From Biscogniauxia marginata (taxonomy: Eukaryota > Ascomycota > Sordariomycetes > Xylariales > Xylariaceae), in the NCBI GenBank assembly GCA_022695795.1, contig MU404144.1, forward strand, positions 1-64,000: a DNA stretch of 64,000 nt, given 5' to 3'. This document shows positions 35,311 to 51,173 of this stretch, one piece after another. Each line of letters begins with the position of its first letter. The first letter of the stretch is position 1. The notes under the pieces were generated by a model. That model worked only from the letters and a program-made list of their open reading frames with translations, did no database searches and was not told the origin of the DNA. A program made the position numbers and the translations under genes.

Positions 35311-37210
35311 TAACGTGTCTTATAAGTGAGTAGGTTATATAAACGAGTAAACTAGTTTTTATAACTTTCATAGTTTTAACTATTAAAAAACATTTACGTG
35401 GTATTAAAATTAATTAATAATTATTATTATTCGAATTATCTTTTTTAGTTTTACGCTTTAAAAACTAAATACCTTTTTTATATTAAATATTCGATTTTTA
35501 TACGTAATTTAAATCGATTAATTTATTATAATTTTTAAGTTAAAACCCTTTAAAATTAAAATAAAGAATTAATAATAAATAAAATTAATTATAACTTCTC
35601 GAAATTTAAATTATTAAATATCTTTTTATTTATTATATAAGTATTATTAGTTATATTTTTATTTGTTATATAAATACGTGTATTATAATTAGTTTAACTA
35701 TATATATTATATTGTTTTTATTTAATTATTACTTTTTTTAAAACCCTTTTTTCTTATTATTAATTATAATATTATTTTTTAACTTATAAAATTATTCCTT
35801 TTTTTATTTATAATTATTTATTTTTAGTTTTATATCATTTATTTAAAATATAATTTATCTTTCAAAAATAAATAATTTTATTTCGTAATAAAGTTATTTT
35901 ATAAATTAATTATAAATATTTATAATAAAATTAAATTATAATAATATCTCGCAAATTATTATAAATGTTTTAACTTTTTAAAATACTTAATTTATATCGA
36001 GGTTAAAAAACGTATATATATATTTTTTATAATATAATAATAATAACGTTTTATTAAGTTTTTTAAATAATTATTATATTTTTTAAAAACATTAAAACAT
36101 ATAAAGTTAAGAAGTTATAATTTATATAACGAATAATTAAATATATAAAATATAATAATATTAAATTTTTTATAATATTTTTCGTAATTATTTAAAATTA
36201 ATAAGCGTTTAAAACCTCGTATTTAATTTTTAATATAAAAGTCGAAATATTTTATAAATTTTATGTTAAATTTAATTATTATTTAATTATTATTTAACAT
36301 TTTAATTTTACTTTTTAATAATAATAAATTATCGTGATATTATAAAATTAAATATAAATCTTATTTCATTAAAATTATATATATATTTTTTAAAATTTCA
36401 TATTTCGTAACTATTTTATATATTAATTTAAATTATTTTTAATATATATTTAAGTTTTCGTATAAAGCTTTTTAATTAATTATTTATTTATTTAAACGTA
36501 TTTATAATAATTTTTGTCGCTACACGAAATTAAAAGTTTAATTTTTTTAATACGTCTCGCGTCGTGTTCGCGTAATAAAAGGTTTATTATTACGATAATA
36601 TAATTTAAACGAGAAAAAAATAATTAATTATTTAAATTAATAATATATCGAACGATTATTATTTCTTCATAAGACGTAAGTTTTTGAATATTTAGTTTTA
36701 TAATTAATTATATAAATATATTGTTATTTTACTTTTATAATGTTATACAAGGAATATTATAAAGTATTATTAACTTATAATAATATTATTTATATTTAAT
36801 TATATAAGTTATTCGAGTTTTTATTAATATTATTAAGTTTTAAAATAAATAAATTAATATATTTAAATTTTTTTATTTAAAAATATATAAATATAATTTT
36901 ACGTGTTTTAATAATAATAATAAATATATTATTTATTAATTAATTAATTTAAATTACGCGTTAAGTAACTAAATACTTAATATAAAAAAGGTATTTAGTT
37001 TTTAAAGCGTAAAACTAAAAAAGATAATTCGAATAATAATAATTATTAATTAATTTAAATTACATATTAAAAAACTAAATGTTTAATTTAAATAAAACGA
37101 TTTAAATAATAATAATTATTAATTAATTTCAATATTATATAAATAATTTTTAATAATTAAAATTGTAATAATTACAAAAATTAACTTACTTATTTAAGTA
37201 ATACGTTATA
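35311..37210. mobile_element. RIP-mutated transposon copy B with inverted ends
   Basis: The left end starts TAACGTGTCTTATAAGTGAG at about 35311. The right end runs to about 37210, where a decayed inverted copy (acttatttaagtaatacgtta) is read. Inner blocks at 35430-35490 and 36968-37050 are inverted relative to each other. The interior 35500-36800 matches copy A (5551-7500) in reverse orientation. No frame survives. The 14-bp end ACGTGTCTTATAAG is shared with the MITE at 6934, so the MITE may be a deletion derivative or a dependent of this family. Confidence 0.6.
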
Positions 37211-37899
37211 CATTTTAATAATAATAAATATATTAATATTTAATTAAATAACGAAATTTATATATGAAAAAATTAATTACTTTATATAAAATAAACATTG
37301 AGTTTTTAAAATATAAAACAAAACAAAATAATTTTAATAATATTTATTATTAATTAATTTCGATGTGATATAAATAATTTTTAATAATTTTTAATATAAT
37401 AATTATGAAATTTCACTTATAAACTTATTTCGTTTATTTATTTATATAACATATTATTAATAAATATTACGGTTTATTTAATATATTTAAATTAAATTTA
37501 CAAAGAATTTTAAATAATTATTATAACTTTATAACTTTTCTTATTATAATAATAAAATATAAAAATAAAAATTTATTTATAATAATTATTATTATTATTA
37601 AAAAGCATATAATTTAATTGTTAAATTTTAATTTTAATTTTAAAAAGCGTTAATATTTAAACGAGTTAATAATAGGAAGAAAGGTGTTATTAATTTAAAT
37701 GTATGAATTATAGCCCGGATAACGGAGGGGATAAATATAGTCCAGATATTAACATTTATAATTGACTCTAGATGTCATAGAATCTACACTGCTGAAAGGG
37801 TTCCACTTATCTAAAGACTAGAATTTGATTTGAACATGAATTCCAGTAATTATAGGGGTCTCTTATATTCATTTTTGAAGCATCCAAAATTTTAGTCAA
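37211..37899. other. End of AT island and 3' flank of the flavoprotein gene
   Basis: AT-rich until about 37690, then normal DNA. No coding frame. Confidence 0.5.
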
Positions 37900-39508
37900 T
37901 CACAGCATAGATGGCGATACGGCATTCCCAAAGCTTCGCGACCATCGGTCTTCGACATCTTTTTCAACATCGTAGGTCAATAGCCAATATCCAACGCCGT
38001 GATATCGCCAGGGGAACGGGTCCTCACCCAATCCTTGATGTGGCTCCATAGTCGCCTCTAAGTTTTCAATCCAACGTTTATCGATTTCTTCAAATTTCTT
38101 CAAATTTTCATCGCGTTTTCTTTGTTCTACACCATCATGAAGATGGTTCATCTCTTTCTGGAGATTAGCCCTTTCTACGACTCTTTCTGTCCTTTCTCTT
38201 CGACATTCTTCGTAGATCCTGAGTGCATGTATCTTCTGTTTTCTTGACTTGTTAGTTAGTTTGGTGAGACAGAGGCCGAGGGCTGCCCCATCCTCTAGCG
38301 CCATACCACAACCGCTGGCAAGATACGGCAGAGTGGCATCTACATAAAAGTTGTTATTAAAAGGCCATATGAGAACAATAAATGAGTATTGCCTTGAGAT
38401 ACAGAAGCATGCTAATTGGTGTAGTGGACGTTTGGGGGAGAGGAGATAGATTGTATAATAAATTCATACCACTTACGGACAGCATCTCCCAACAACGTGA
38501 AGCAACCAGACTGATGAGACCACCGCTCTAAGCTCGGCCGAATACACAGCTTCCATTTCTGGACTTTTTGACAAAAATCGAGGAGCTTGGATATTCTTGG
38601 ATCCCAGCCATGAAATCGGGATTTCATTTCCTCGACATTCCCATCCAGTGTCATAGCGCCGGTTGGCATATCGTCTGGAGCCAGTAAGACCATGTTGAGT
38701 AATTCTCCGCCTCTAAGGACATAGTTTACCACATGCGCGTCAGGTCCAATCCAATAATTGACCTGGGGCTCTCGAATAAATTCTTGTAGCTCCGTGTCTG
38801 CGAATATGTCCTTAGCATTAATCAGCAACCTGTACGCTAGATCGCCCGTTTCCACTGGAGGATCCGGTTTCCCGAGGAGAATCTCGCGCAACTTGGATGA
38901 TATTCCATCTGCACCAACGATCAGATCTGCAGTTAACCTCTTGCCATCGCCCAGCACCGCAGTTGCTGTAAGGTCGTCCGCACCATAGTCAATTCTATCA
39001 ACTCTGGAACTGACTCGGATGTCTGCCCCGAGCTCAACAGCCCGATCTAACAGGCAGCGATGCAAATCTGCTCGGTGGAAATCAAAGAAGGGGGTCCCTA
39101 GAGCCTCGCCATAGCGATGGAAGTCCGCTCGTGAAAGGCGAGTCCCTTTCCAGCCCATCATATTGCAGTATCGTGGCATGGCCGCATACTTAGAAACTGT
39201 ATCTCGTAGGCCCCATGAACACAATATCCTTGACGAGTTAGGCAGTACTTGGATACCAGCTCCTATTTCACCGATATCAGCGGCGCTTTCTAGGACAGTA
39301 ATATTGTGACCAGCAAGAAGTATGGAAATGGCAGCGCCCAAGCCGCCAAGCCCAGCTCCCACTACTAACACCTTAGCATCGATTAGAACATTTGTCGCCT
39401 AGATCAAAGGCGGAAATAGCTCACATGAAGTTGGCTCGATGTGCTCCTCTCAACTTTCTGCCACGTCTTAGGTGGTGATCGACGAAGCATTGATTCACTG
39501 ATATCCAT
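37900..39508 (-). CDS. FAD-dependent monooxygenase, salicylate hydroxylase-like
   Basis: A class A flavoprotein monooxygenase that would hydroxylate an aromatic or polyketide-like substrate with NAD(P)H and O2. The exons are 39508-39425, 39371-38477 and 38339-37900, giving 472 residues. Motifs are LVVGAGLGGLGAAISILLAG (GxGxxG at 33-38), IVGADGISSKLREIL (DG motif), and LLGDAVHATLPYLASGCGMA followed by LEDGAALG (GD motif), which is restored across intron 2. The first intron uses GTGAGC and an AAG acceptor with a CTAAT branch point. The alternative TAG acceptor would make a 26-nt intron, too short to be credible. The gene is divergent to the C2H2 regulator, which suggests possible control by it. 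Confidence 0.88.
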
Positions 39509-40239
39509 GTTTAAAATAGACAAAGGGGTAAAATACACACAGAGAAGCGCAGCAAAAATTTGTATTCAGTGTGGTGTTTATCACCTTTCGTCATTGGCCA
39601 TCACATTAAAACTGCACGGGAATGGTCTAGTTAAAGCATAGAGCAGGTTGGGGAGCGCAAATCCGTGATCGATAACCCTCCAAGTTTGGAAGTCTATGAA
39701 TTTGTATGCAGCAGCACACTGCAGCAAGGCGCAACTAATCAGATTACCGACTGCAGTATCGCTGAAGATAAGCATACCTAAAGCAATTTATCGATGATAT
39801 TGTTACATTTCAAGTCGGCCAAGACACCTTCACGCCCACTTCCAGACCCAAATGACATGCAGGAGTGGGGTAAGGAGCCTGTGCGATATTGTAAGTACCT
39901 ATACCTGCTTGTCGGTTAAGTTTATCGGGTTGATTTTCTATGACATGATGGCTCATACTCATCCGAGTGGTCCGTCCAGTTTACTACCGACCTGGCACTG
40001 CTCTAGCGTCTTTAAGACCTAGAACTATTGCTGAGCCTGACTGAGCAGGAACATGCGGAGTGATCACCACTCTTGATAGAATCCCACCCTCTTCGAGGCT
40101 TCCAAGGTGAGCTCAGACTTCTGTCGTTCGGCATGGATCACCCCAACCACTAGAATGGGGGCCCTTCGTCTCTGACTAGGTTTCGTAGAATGCGATCTAG
40201 AGTGCGGGCAGAGTCAGACGATAACAAACGTGACATAAG
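39509..40239. promoter_or_regulatory. Divergent promoter, flavoprotein / C2H2 regulator
   Basis: A 731-bp spacer between divergent starts. It contains TACCGACCTGGCAC- and ATCACCACT-type unique sequence but no motif I can assign. Sharing by a monooxygenase and a regulator is a common cluster layout. Confidence 0.45.
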
Positions 40240-43036
40240 ATGCAGCGACCTAGGCGAAAAAGCCAAGAAAATTCGGCTGCGAGACGGCACTTCATTTGCG
40301 ATATCGATGCGTGTGGAAGATCATTCACTAGGTCTGAGCACCTCCATCGCCACCAAAAAAATCACACAAACGGCGATGCGACATGTACGCGTTGCCGGGC
40401 GCATTTCAAGCGCCAAGATCTTCTTGGTGAGCTCTCATCTCTTAATAGCATTTCGGCGCTAATAGTATGAGGTAGAACGGCACTTAGAACGACATAAACA
40501 GAGGGATAAAGAAGCTGGAGGCGAGGGCTTCGGAATCCTGAATACCCGGAAACGCATGTGGAAGGATCATGATGGTAGAATCGTCCAAAAGAAGCCTGCT
40601 AACCATGGATCTAATAATGATCCACTGGAAGCGCCGTTTCTACCTCAGATTGAACAGCCGATATCTCCTCCGGTATCATCTCAAAATTCAGACCTCACAA
40701 ATATCAACGGCGTCCAGACGCCATTCGTTGAGGAAAATGTGCTCCCAGATTGCTTGTTTTCAAACTGTCAACGCGAACATCAGCGACCATCATATTGGTT
40801 GCCATCTTCAGATTGCCCAAATATTGGTATAAACTCCGTTCATATCGATAATAACTACGACGAGGTCCTTCAGCCTGACACCGCGAGTTCATTTAACATG
40901 CCTTATACAACGCAAGTCAACTATGACTGGCTATTCAGTCCAGGTGATAACTTTGAAAACCTCGGTGGCATGGCACCTTCGATATCACAAGTGCCTTGTA
41001 TCCTAGAACCAGCCTTGAACTCATATTCTTACGGAATCGACCAAACTACGTCCGTAAATTTAGTTCCTAGTATACTACCAGTCGTCTCGATGGATACAGG
41101 GCAGCATAGTGATACTACAACAGCAACCTCCGCCACGACCTTATATTACATGAACCTGGGCGCATCTAGCAGGCTTGACTCAAGCACCTCGGAAAGAGGA
41201 GGTTGTTGCCCTAGCCAGAGGGTATCATTGTCAAGGCAACAATCTATCGAGAGTTCTGAATTAGTCTCCGAGGTAGATTTCGAACGCCCCCTAGCCACAC
41301 TTCGGCCTCCCGAAAGTCTGCCTTCTATCGATAGTTTCACATATACTCAGATACAAGCGAAGATTCAAGCCGCGAAGCCGTTAGCTCCGGATGGTTCTAA
41401 CTTGAACGTACATCAACCTCTGCTGTCCATTGCTTCATTACAGGCATATTGCGACTTATTCTTCACAAAGTTCAACACTGCATACCCTTTGATACATCAG
41501 GCGACTTTCGAGCCACATCGAAGCGAGCCTTTGCTCTTACTATCCATTATTCTACTAGGAGCTACATACTCCCAAAAGGATGCGCATCAACTGGCTGTAT
41601 GCATTCATGATGTGATCAGACCACAGATATTTGCACATGCAGATTTTAGCCCCAAACCAAGTCTTTGGATGCTACAAACTATCCTTTTGGTCGAATGTTT
41701 CGGCAAGTCTCGAGCTGGCCAGAAACAGCATGGCATGAGCCACCTCTTCCATGGCATGCTAATTAATCTCATTCGACGGAGTGATTGCCAATCTGCAAAG
41801 CCCATACGACCTAGTGAAACCGACCAGAACAGTACGAATGATGAAATGCATTGGAGAAAATGGTCAGAAACTGAAGAAAAGAAAAGGTACCAACTCTAGG
41901 GCTTGGTGCACTAACATTGAAGGAAGGACTGACAGATTCATAGATTAGCATTATTATGCTTTATGTGGGATACCCAACACGCCGTGCTCTTCTGCCAGAG
42001 TCTTTGCATGTCGGCATTTGAATTAATACTTCCTCTTCCCTGCGACCAATCACTGTGGGAAGCCTCTACAGCTACGGAGTGGTCAAGCTTGTCTCGTGTA
42101 ATCGCCCCTGAGCCAATGTATCTCCTCGCATTGAAATCGTTCTTCACACATGATTCTCATCGGGAATATCATACCAATGGACTGTCTAGGATTATTCTCT
42201 TTCACGGCTTGATGTCCATTTTCTGGGATATGCAGCGCAGAGATCAGACCAGCCTCGGTGTAATATCGACTCCCAGCGGACACTGGCAGAATCGCTTACA
42301 GGCTGCTTATAAGGCATGGAAGATATCGTTCGACAGCTTCTGTGACCAGCTATCAGAGATCACGGATAGACAGGTCCAAATTGGTACCGTAGCCAAGGAA
42401 GCAAGAATTGAATTTGACGCTTGGCAATCTGCGTACACCGTTGTTTATCACGCGGCTCATATCTTACTGCATTCAAGCTTCTTAGACATCCAGGTATATG
42501 CGGGGGCTCGACATATATTAGGCCGCGCAGTACAGCGTGGAGATTTTTTGCGCTCAGAAAAAATTGTGAAGCGATGGGCTATGGCGGATGGCTTGCATGA
42601 GTCTGATATTTCTGGCAAGTTCCCAAATCCATCGTTGGCAGCATGGCACGCTGCTATGTTACTTCACACTATACCCCAGACATTAGTTGATCCTGACTCG
42701 GCCCTATTCCATGTGCCTTGGTGTCTATATCTGGCGACGTTGACGACCTGGGCTTTCCACCACGCCGGACGTAAGGGGCCTGGGCTTAGTAATGATGAAG
42801 ACAGTGAATTAGTGTGGGATGCTCAGGCTGAAATGAGCGCTTTAGTAAGCTCCATGGTGGAAACAGGAACTCGAGGTTTACCATCAATCCAAGGATCCAG
42901 GCAGGCCAGTGGGTTAGTATGGGTTATGGCGGGCGCCCTAAGTAAAGTCCGTTGGGGTATTGTGCACGAAGGTGTTACGGTTCTCAAGAGGTTGATTCCC
43001 TGGAGATTAATTGGCCAATTCGAACGCCCGGATTGA
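40240..43036 (+). CDS. C2H2 zinc-finger / Fungal_trans transcription factor
   Basis: A nuclear regulator. The three exons 40240-40426, 40476-41886 and 41944-43036 give 896 residues. Finger 1 has C20, C25, H38, H42 (FICDIDACGRSFTRSEHLHRH). Finger 2 has C49, C52, H65, H69 (ATCTRCRAHFKRQDLL then ERHLERH) and is completed only by splicing intron 1. The middle is Ser/Gln/Asp-rich. The C-terminal half has the Fungal_trans character (YCDLFFTKFNTAYPLIHQATF, LLLLSIILLGATYS, LQTILLVECFGKSRAGQKQH, and after intron 2 LALLCFMWDTQHAVLFCQSL). This architecture is typical of regulators located in catabolic or secondary-metabolite loci. The target genes are unknown; the divergent flavoprotein is the obvious candidate. 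Confidence 0.88.
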
Positions 43037-43327
43037 GTTTTGGATGAAGAGGGTGATTATTGGGCCTAAGATACATACATATAGTAATCATGGAGATTTC
43101 CCTCGACCGGACACACAAGCATTGAAACTTTCTAGAAGACACTTATTCCCATATTCTGATGGCTTCTAGTGATTTTTTACTTATGCTACGCTTCTATTGT
43201 CCGGCTCACATATAAACCGGCAGAAACTGCATAATGTCTAACTACACTGAACTTAATGATTCGAATATTTCCCTGGGATAACAAGCTATAAAATAGGTCT
43301 GTCATCAAGCGGCTCTTGTGTAAAGAT
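43037..43327. other. Spacer between convergent genes
   Basis: 291 bp containing the 3' ends of the regulator and the OYE gene. No coding signal. Confidence 0.4.
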
Positions 43328-44784
<1,457 letters not shown>

Positions 44785-45594
44785 CGCATTTCCTGAACAT
44801 TTGCCTACGGGACATTCGTAGAATTGCTGATGATCTTGTTAATTACGAACCAAGTCCAAAGATCGTGACTCGGACACAAAAACTTGAAGGTCTATAAATG
44901 CCGGAAAACTTGAGATTCCCCTGATTAATTATACGAGGCCGTCTCGGACATGCAGACTTGCAAGTAAGCCAAGCCTTCCCATCAGGAGTGGGATGGCTAT
45001 GCGTGAGAGTGCTTTCACGGTATGCAGATCCAATATCAATAGTGGGGGAGAGGGGGAGTTAGATGCGCATTTAATCTAGGTAATGTTGTACCATGATGGA
45101 CTAGAGAATGAGTTGTATCAATACCGAAATAATGAATTACGAGGTAGGCAAACAAATCTATTGTTCTAGATACCTAACTACCTTCAATATGACGTGAGAT
45201 AACAAGTTGACAGCTATGGTACTGGTACCGCCTAGATGTCTTAAGTGTATTGGCATTACCCCAGTCTTTGATAGCCTCCAGCATAGGGTCTTGACAAAAC
45301 TCAAGCTTCATGACATTAAAATAGGCGTGGTCGGAATAAACAGATACATACATATATATCTATATATATACCAGAAGCCTTGGATATTTGATTGCAACAA
45401 AGAGACGACACCAGGTGTTCCGGGGTTGAAGCACTGTGTGGGAGACGTAGAGTACGCAGACACTACCTAGACTTTCTTACCAACCTCTACCCCTATTCTA
45501 CACTTCTTTCCTTCCTGTCATCGTATTATAGTAGCCAAGAGCAGCTACTATGCATCTATATTCCATCTTATTCGATTAAACACGATGATTTCTC
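44785..45594. other. Intergenic
   Basis: 810 bp between the OYE start and the deacetylase stop (both minus strand). It contains a TATA(C)ATA-rich run at 45345-45371. No coding frame was supported. Confidence 0.45.
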
Positions 45595-47330
45595 CTAAGA
45601 GGACTGGAACGTTGTTTCATCCCCTTTGTCCTTGAGAATCTCGCCTGGAGGAGCGGGCATCATGGCTCCTTCTGGAGGCTTATTTTTGCTTTTGAAGTAG
45701 TCGCACATCTATCAACACGACTTAGCATTTCATGACCTAAAGCGTACCTACTTATTACACTAACCTCGCCTAGGGTCATCCACTCTACACCTGTTAAACA
45801 TGGATCAGTTAGTAAATAGATTACACAACTATTTTGTAGGAGTTCTTAAGAACAAAATGAGAAGAATAAACAGAAGATTATAATAGCATAGACTCAAATT
45901 AAAAAGAAAACAGATAAGTTGCAATCCTCACCTTCATGCTTATTTATGTATTCGATCAATCTTTGTATCATTAGCATATCGCTGCTGAGATGGAGCTTCT
46001 TGAAAACTATACCTCTCGTGCATCATGAGAACATCTACACCTTAAGTTAGTAAACAAGTCTTAAGGGTAGCTAGTAATGAGACCTTTTCTGAGAAACTCG
46101 AATTAAAACACATATACGAACCCTAGTTATCCTGGGTGCGCGGCGGGGAGTTGGTTGGGGCTAGGAGTGTGGTATATAGGGAACTTACGAGGACGACCTG
46201 ACACGTCAGGGTGAATGGTCATTGGGAAGATGAATTCGTCATATTCGCGGTAAAAATAATCGAAGTGATCCCTCCATATGTCTTCTACATCGCTGGTTCA
46301 CAATGAGTATTTATTCGTATGGATGTGAAAAATGGGTCATGTCACGAACCGCGGATTGACCCAACCATGAGAGTTTGCCGACTTCTTCATGAACATCATA
46401 GGTGGCAAGTCATCAATGTACCAACTGCCCGGGATTTCAACCATGCCTGTTGGTTGGCCTTTAACAAGGGGCTTCATCCACTCATCGGCCTTCTTTGAGT
46501 AGTCGATCTTGGTCCAGGTATCTCCTTTATGGAGACGTATTTTAGCATGCTATATGGTTAATTCAGGAGGGGGGTTTACCAGTTCTCAGCCAGTACATTT
46601 GACAATCTTCGTGTGACATAGAATGGTCGTATTCAATTCCGTACGATAGCATGAGCTCGGTTCCTTCCTTCGAAGTCTCCCACCACTACACATTCAAGCA
46701 CTAGAGTAAGTCACACGCCTTTCAAATAGAACCAGAGGTTTATCCTGAAGCTGTCCGGCTGAGCCTCTTGCTCTGAGGATCAACTAGGGGTTAATGAACT
46801 CCTCAAGACGTACTGGTGCCACAGACCCCCTAGGCGGCTTGCCACAAAAGTCAGTGAGAAGCCTATATGTCTTGTCGAGTACATCTCGCTGTTGCTCAAA
46901 TGTCATGTCGGCCGGGTTCTCATGAGAATAACCATGTAGGCCAATCTCATGACCGGAATCCCTGACAAGCACACATTCGTCGTGGAACGTCTCAAGACTG
47001 TGCCCTGGGATAAACCATGATGCCTTGATGTTGTATTTATCAAATAGACTCAGTAAACGGCGAGTACCAATAGTACCAGCCCAAATACCTAATTCGTTCT
47101 AATCGTCAATCATAGAACGAGAAGCCAGTGCTTTAGCCCTTCAGCAACGCATATTTACCTCTGCTTATATCACTAGTGCTATCCTCGCCACCGTACGAGC
47201 CCAACCATCCGGCAACGGCATCAATATCTACACCGTAGCTTATGTAGGGCCGTATTAGCTTCAGATGTATAGATATAGCTGGAGTTGAAGTTCGGCAGAT
47301 AACTCACCCAACAAGAACTTTCTTTCCCAT
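45595..47330 (-). CDS. NodB-type polysaccharide deacetylase (PgdA-like)
   Basis: Carbohydrate esterase family 4-like metal-dependent deacetylase. The ten exons are 47330-47308, 47238-47159, 47088-46814, 46685-46580, 46524-46350, 46292-46189, 46034-46013, 45960-45932, 45790-45765 and 45708-45595, all in phase, giving 317 residues. Motifs are [17 protein letters not shown] (metal and base aspartates), [37 protein letters not shown] (metal histidines), [24 protein letters not shown] and [14 protein letters not shown]. There is no signal peptide, so it is probably cytosolic, like the bacterial PgdA/HP0310-type subgroup. The true substrate is unknown. Four exons are under 30 nt, so read in separate frames the gene looks broken although it is not. 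Confidence 0.85.
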
Positions 47331-48230
47331 TGTAGCGCTTTGGTGGCAATGATAATAAAACACAATGCAGATTCGACCTGATTGTTTTCACCAGAGGACA
47401 TATAAGGCAGTTCAAGGAAGAGTTCTAGATAGCGCTGCTATAAGTGAAGGTGTTTGAAAAGGTCGCCGTGTATAACAGTGCGTACCCCACCTACTCCCTA
47501 CATACCTACCTACCTAGCCCCAGAGGCTTATCTACCTACATATGTGTACTAGGTACTTGATAGTAAGTTCTTAGCCCACTCGAAGCTACGTGTGCTGTGT
47601 CACATCGTTTCTTTAAGTTGCATCCCCTCTTCCTTCATGGTATCATCCTGGAAATAAGATCATTCTTGTCTTGGCATATCCCCCACTTTCAGGATAAGGA
47701 TGGCTGCCTCCGGGACCACTGAACGAAGTGTGACACGACATTCATGTCTGTAAGGTTACGTCGTGATACTTATCTCTGACCGGCATTACGCTATCTAGAG
47801 TTTTGCTTCCGGCTTTTCCTGGTTCGCTCTTTGGCAGTTTCTTCCTATGGAGGCCTCCGCATCTGTATCCGGACTCTCAATACAAAGCTAAGTCCAACGC
47901 GAACACCTAAAATCGACGGCTTGATACTATAATATCAAGGCGGTCGCCCCTATACTCAGTAGCTATAAACACTTTAAATTCCTGCAGAAGAAAATACTAT
48001 ATACCAATCAGCTAAAGACAATAATAAAATGTCCTGTGAGCCTGGGGCATGCTTGAATTATGGGAGATGTTTACCGGCGAACCTTTGCTTCTAATTCTAG
48101 ATGTTGAAAGTCAGTGTGCAAGCCCTCTTGATTTATGTTCCCCCTCCATATTCTGGGGGCCAAACCCTAGACCCTCAACCTCGTTTCACTCGAATTGGTC
48201 ACATCCGTATCCATGGCACATTTATAGCAA
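47331..48230. other. Intergenic to AT island border
   Basis: Upstream region of the deacetylase gene. ACCTACCTACCTAG words lie near 47503-47516. No gene was seen; AT-rich sequence begins around 48230-48310. Confidence 0.45.
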
Positions 48231-51173
48231 CATAATTAATTCGTTAATAATATACCTCTCGACATGTTTTTCAGTATCTTTACTATTTGATTTGTAATTT
48301 ATAAAGTTATTAAGGTACCGAAGACGATTATTTAACCCCCGTTTTTATTTATAACAAGTTACTTTTAAATCACCGCTTTTTTTAATTACGCTTTATATTT
48401 TTATTATTATATAATTATAATTTAAGTTTTTATAATATTTTTATAATAATTAATTTAATAATATAAAAATGTTTAATAATAAAATTAAAGTTTAAACTTT
48501 ATTTTTATTTAAATCGTTATATTTAGTTTTTTAACATATAAATTATATTAATAAATTTAAAAATAATATATTTATTATTATTATTATTATTAAAACGTAT
48601 AAAATTATATTTATATGTTTTTTTTAATTTTTAATTTATTTTAAAACTTAATAATACTCTTTATAAACAAGTAAATTATATAAATAAATAAGTTAGTTTT
48701 TATAATTTTAACTATTAAAATTAATTAATATTAACATATTATATAAGCAAGTAAATAAAACAGGCTCGCGGACGAAATAGTTTTTTATATAAAATCGACT
48801 TTTTAAAAATTGTTTAATTTAATATATAAAAATCGAAAAGATTTTAAACATTTTTTTTATATAATTATATCGTTTAATTAAAAATATATATAAATTAAAA
48901 AAACGCAAAAAAAAACCGAGACATTAAAATAAAACGTATAAACTTTTTATATATTTCTTTATATTTTTTTAAAATTGAATATTATTTATAATGAAAATAT
49001 ATAATTATATAATCAGAAAAAAAGTCCGAGATTTTTACGATTTTTACTTATAAAATTTAAAAAATTTTAAAAAGTCGATTTTATATAAAAACCCATTTTA
49101 TTTACCAGTTTATTTTATTTATTAATTTATAATATATTAATTAACGTGCTTATAAGCCGGTTTAAAATTTTTTAATTAAACTAGTTTATTTATAATTACG
49201 TTTTATCTAGCTTTTCATTTAATTAATTTAGCGGTAAAACATGTTATATAAATAAATTATATAAATAAGTAAATTAGTTTTTATAACTTTTATAATTAAT
49301 ATAAATATATAAAAATGAGAGAAAAGGTGATATATTAATAATAAAAAGCTTAGCTTTTAAAGCTTTATTAAAGCTCTCTTTTATAAACTTAATCCTTATA
49401 TAACGTTATACCTCTTATCGTCTCGTATTAATAATTTTAATTATTAAAAACATTTACACGGCATTAAAATTAAATAATAATAATAATATATTTATATAAT
49501 TAATTATAAAACGAAATATTTAATATTTAATATTTTATAAAAAATAATAATTAGTTAATATATTATTAATTTAAATAAATAATTATTTCTTTTTTATTTA
49601 AATTATATTATCGCGATAATAAATATTTTATTATGTAAACGCGACTCGAAACGAGTTTAATACGGGGCTACAAAGGTCCGAAAGACTTTATAAGCCTTAA
49701 CTTTAAATAGCTTAGTTAAATAAAGGAGATAAAGGTCTATAAAACAAAGCTTATAAGCCTCCAGCTTGCAAAGCTCCTCCCTTTTCTTCATATAATTTAC
49801 TATTTACTATTTACACACACTTTATATACTTATATATCAAAGTTAAAAAAAACTAAATTATTATAAACGCGTTTAAATAAATAAATAATTAATTAAAAAA
49901 CTTTATATAAAAACTTAAATATATATTAAAATAATTACGAAATTTAAAATTTAAAAGAAAATATATATAATTTTAATAAAAATCGAGAATAAATTATAAT
50001 TATTTAAGTTATTAATATTAATATTTTTATTATATTATTATTAATTATATTAATTAAAAAGTATTTAATTTTATAATATTATAATAACTTATTATTACTA
50101 AAAAGTAAAATCAAATATAAAGCTTTAAACGTTTATTAATTTTAAATAATTACGAAAAATTATTATTTTATAAAATTTAAAAAATATTATAAAAAACTTA
50201 ATATTATTATATTTTATATATTTAATTATTTATTATATAAGTTATAATTTCTCGACTTTATATATTTTAATATTTTTAAAAAAAATATAAATTAAGTTTT
50301 ATATAATTAAATTGGTTTTTTTAATTAAAAAAGTTATTATTATATTGTTTTAATATAAAAAACACGTATATCTTTTCTCGATTTTAATATAAATTAAATA
50401 TTTTAAAAAGTTAAAATATTTATAATAACTTATAAGATATTATTATAATTTTATTTTATTATAAATAAAATTAAAAAACGTTAAAAATTTTATAATTAAT
50501 TTATAAAGATTATTTTATTATAAAATAAAATATATATTTTAATAAGTAATATAAAATTAAAAAGAAATGATTATAAATAAAAAATATTTAATATAAAATT
50601 AAATTAACTTTATAAGTTAAAAAGATAATATTACGATTAATAAAAAAAGACTTTAAAAAAGTAATAATTAAACGAAAATAATATAATATATATAATTAAA
50701 TTAATTATAATATGTATATTTATATAATAAATAAAGGAATATTTAATAATTTAAATTTCGAGAAGTTATAATTAATTTTATTTATTATTAGTTTTTTATT
50801 TTAATTTTAAAGGGTTTTAATTTAAAAAATATAATTAATTAATTAACTTAAATTATACGTTAAAAAACTAAATATTTAATATAAAAAAAGTATTTAGTTT
50901 TTAAAGCGTAAAACTAAAAAAGACGATTTAAATAATAATAATTATTAATTTTTTGTTTTAATTTAAAAAAATTATTTAAATAATATAATAATATAATAAA
51001 TTAATTAACTTAAATTATATATTAAAAAACTAAAAACTTAATATAAAAAAGTATTTAATTTTTAAAATATAAAACTAAAAAAATAATTTAATTAATAATA
51101 ATAATTAATTAATTTTAATGTTATATAAATGTTTTTTAATAATTAAAATTATAAAAGTTATAAAAACTGGCTT
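48231..51173. repeat. AT island with transposon copy C and a decayed MITE
   Basis: 48733-49155 is a decayed relative of the MITE at 6934: it has the shared AAAATCGACTTTTT arms and a GTCCGAGATTTTTACGA block. 49490-50940 parallels copy A. Within it, about 49650-49850 is sequence absent from copies A and B and with less mutated composition (CTCCAGCTTGCAAAGCTCCT), so it looks like a younger insertion. The copy is cut by the N gap. Confidence 0.5.
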
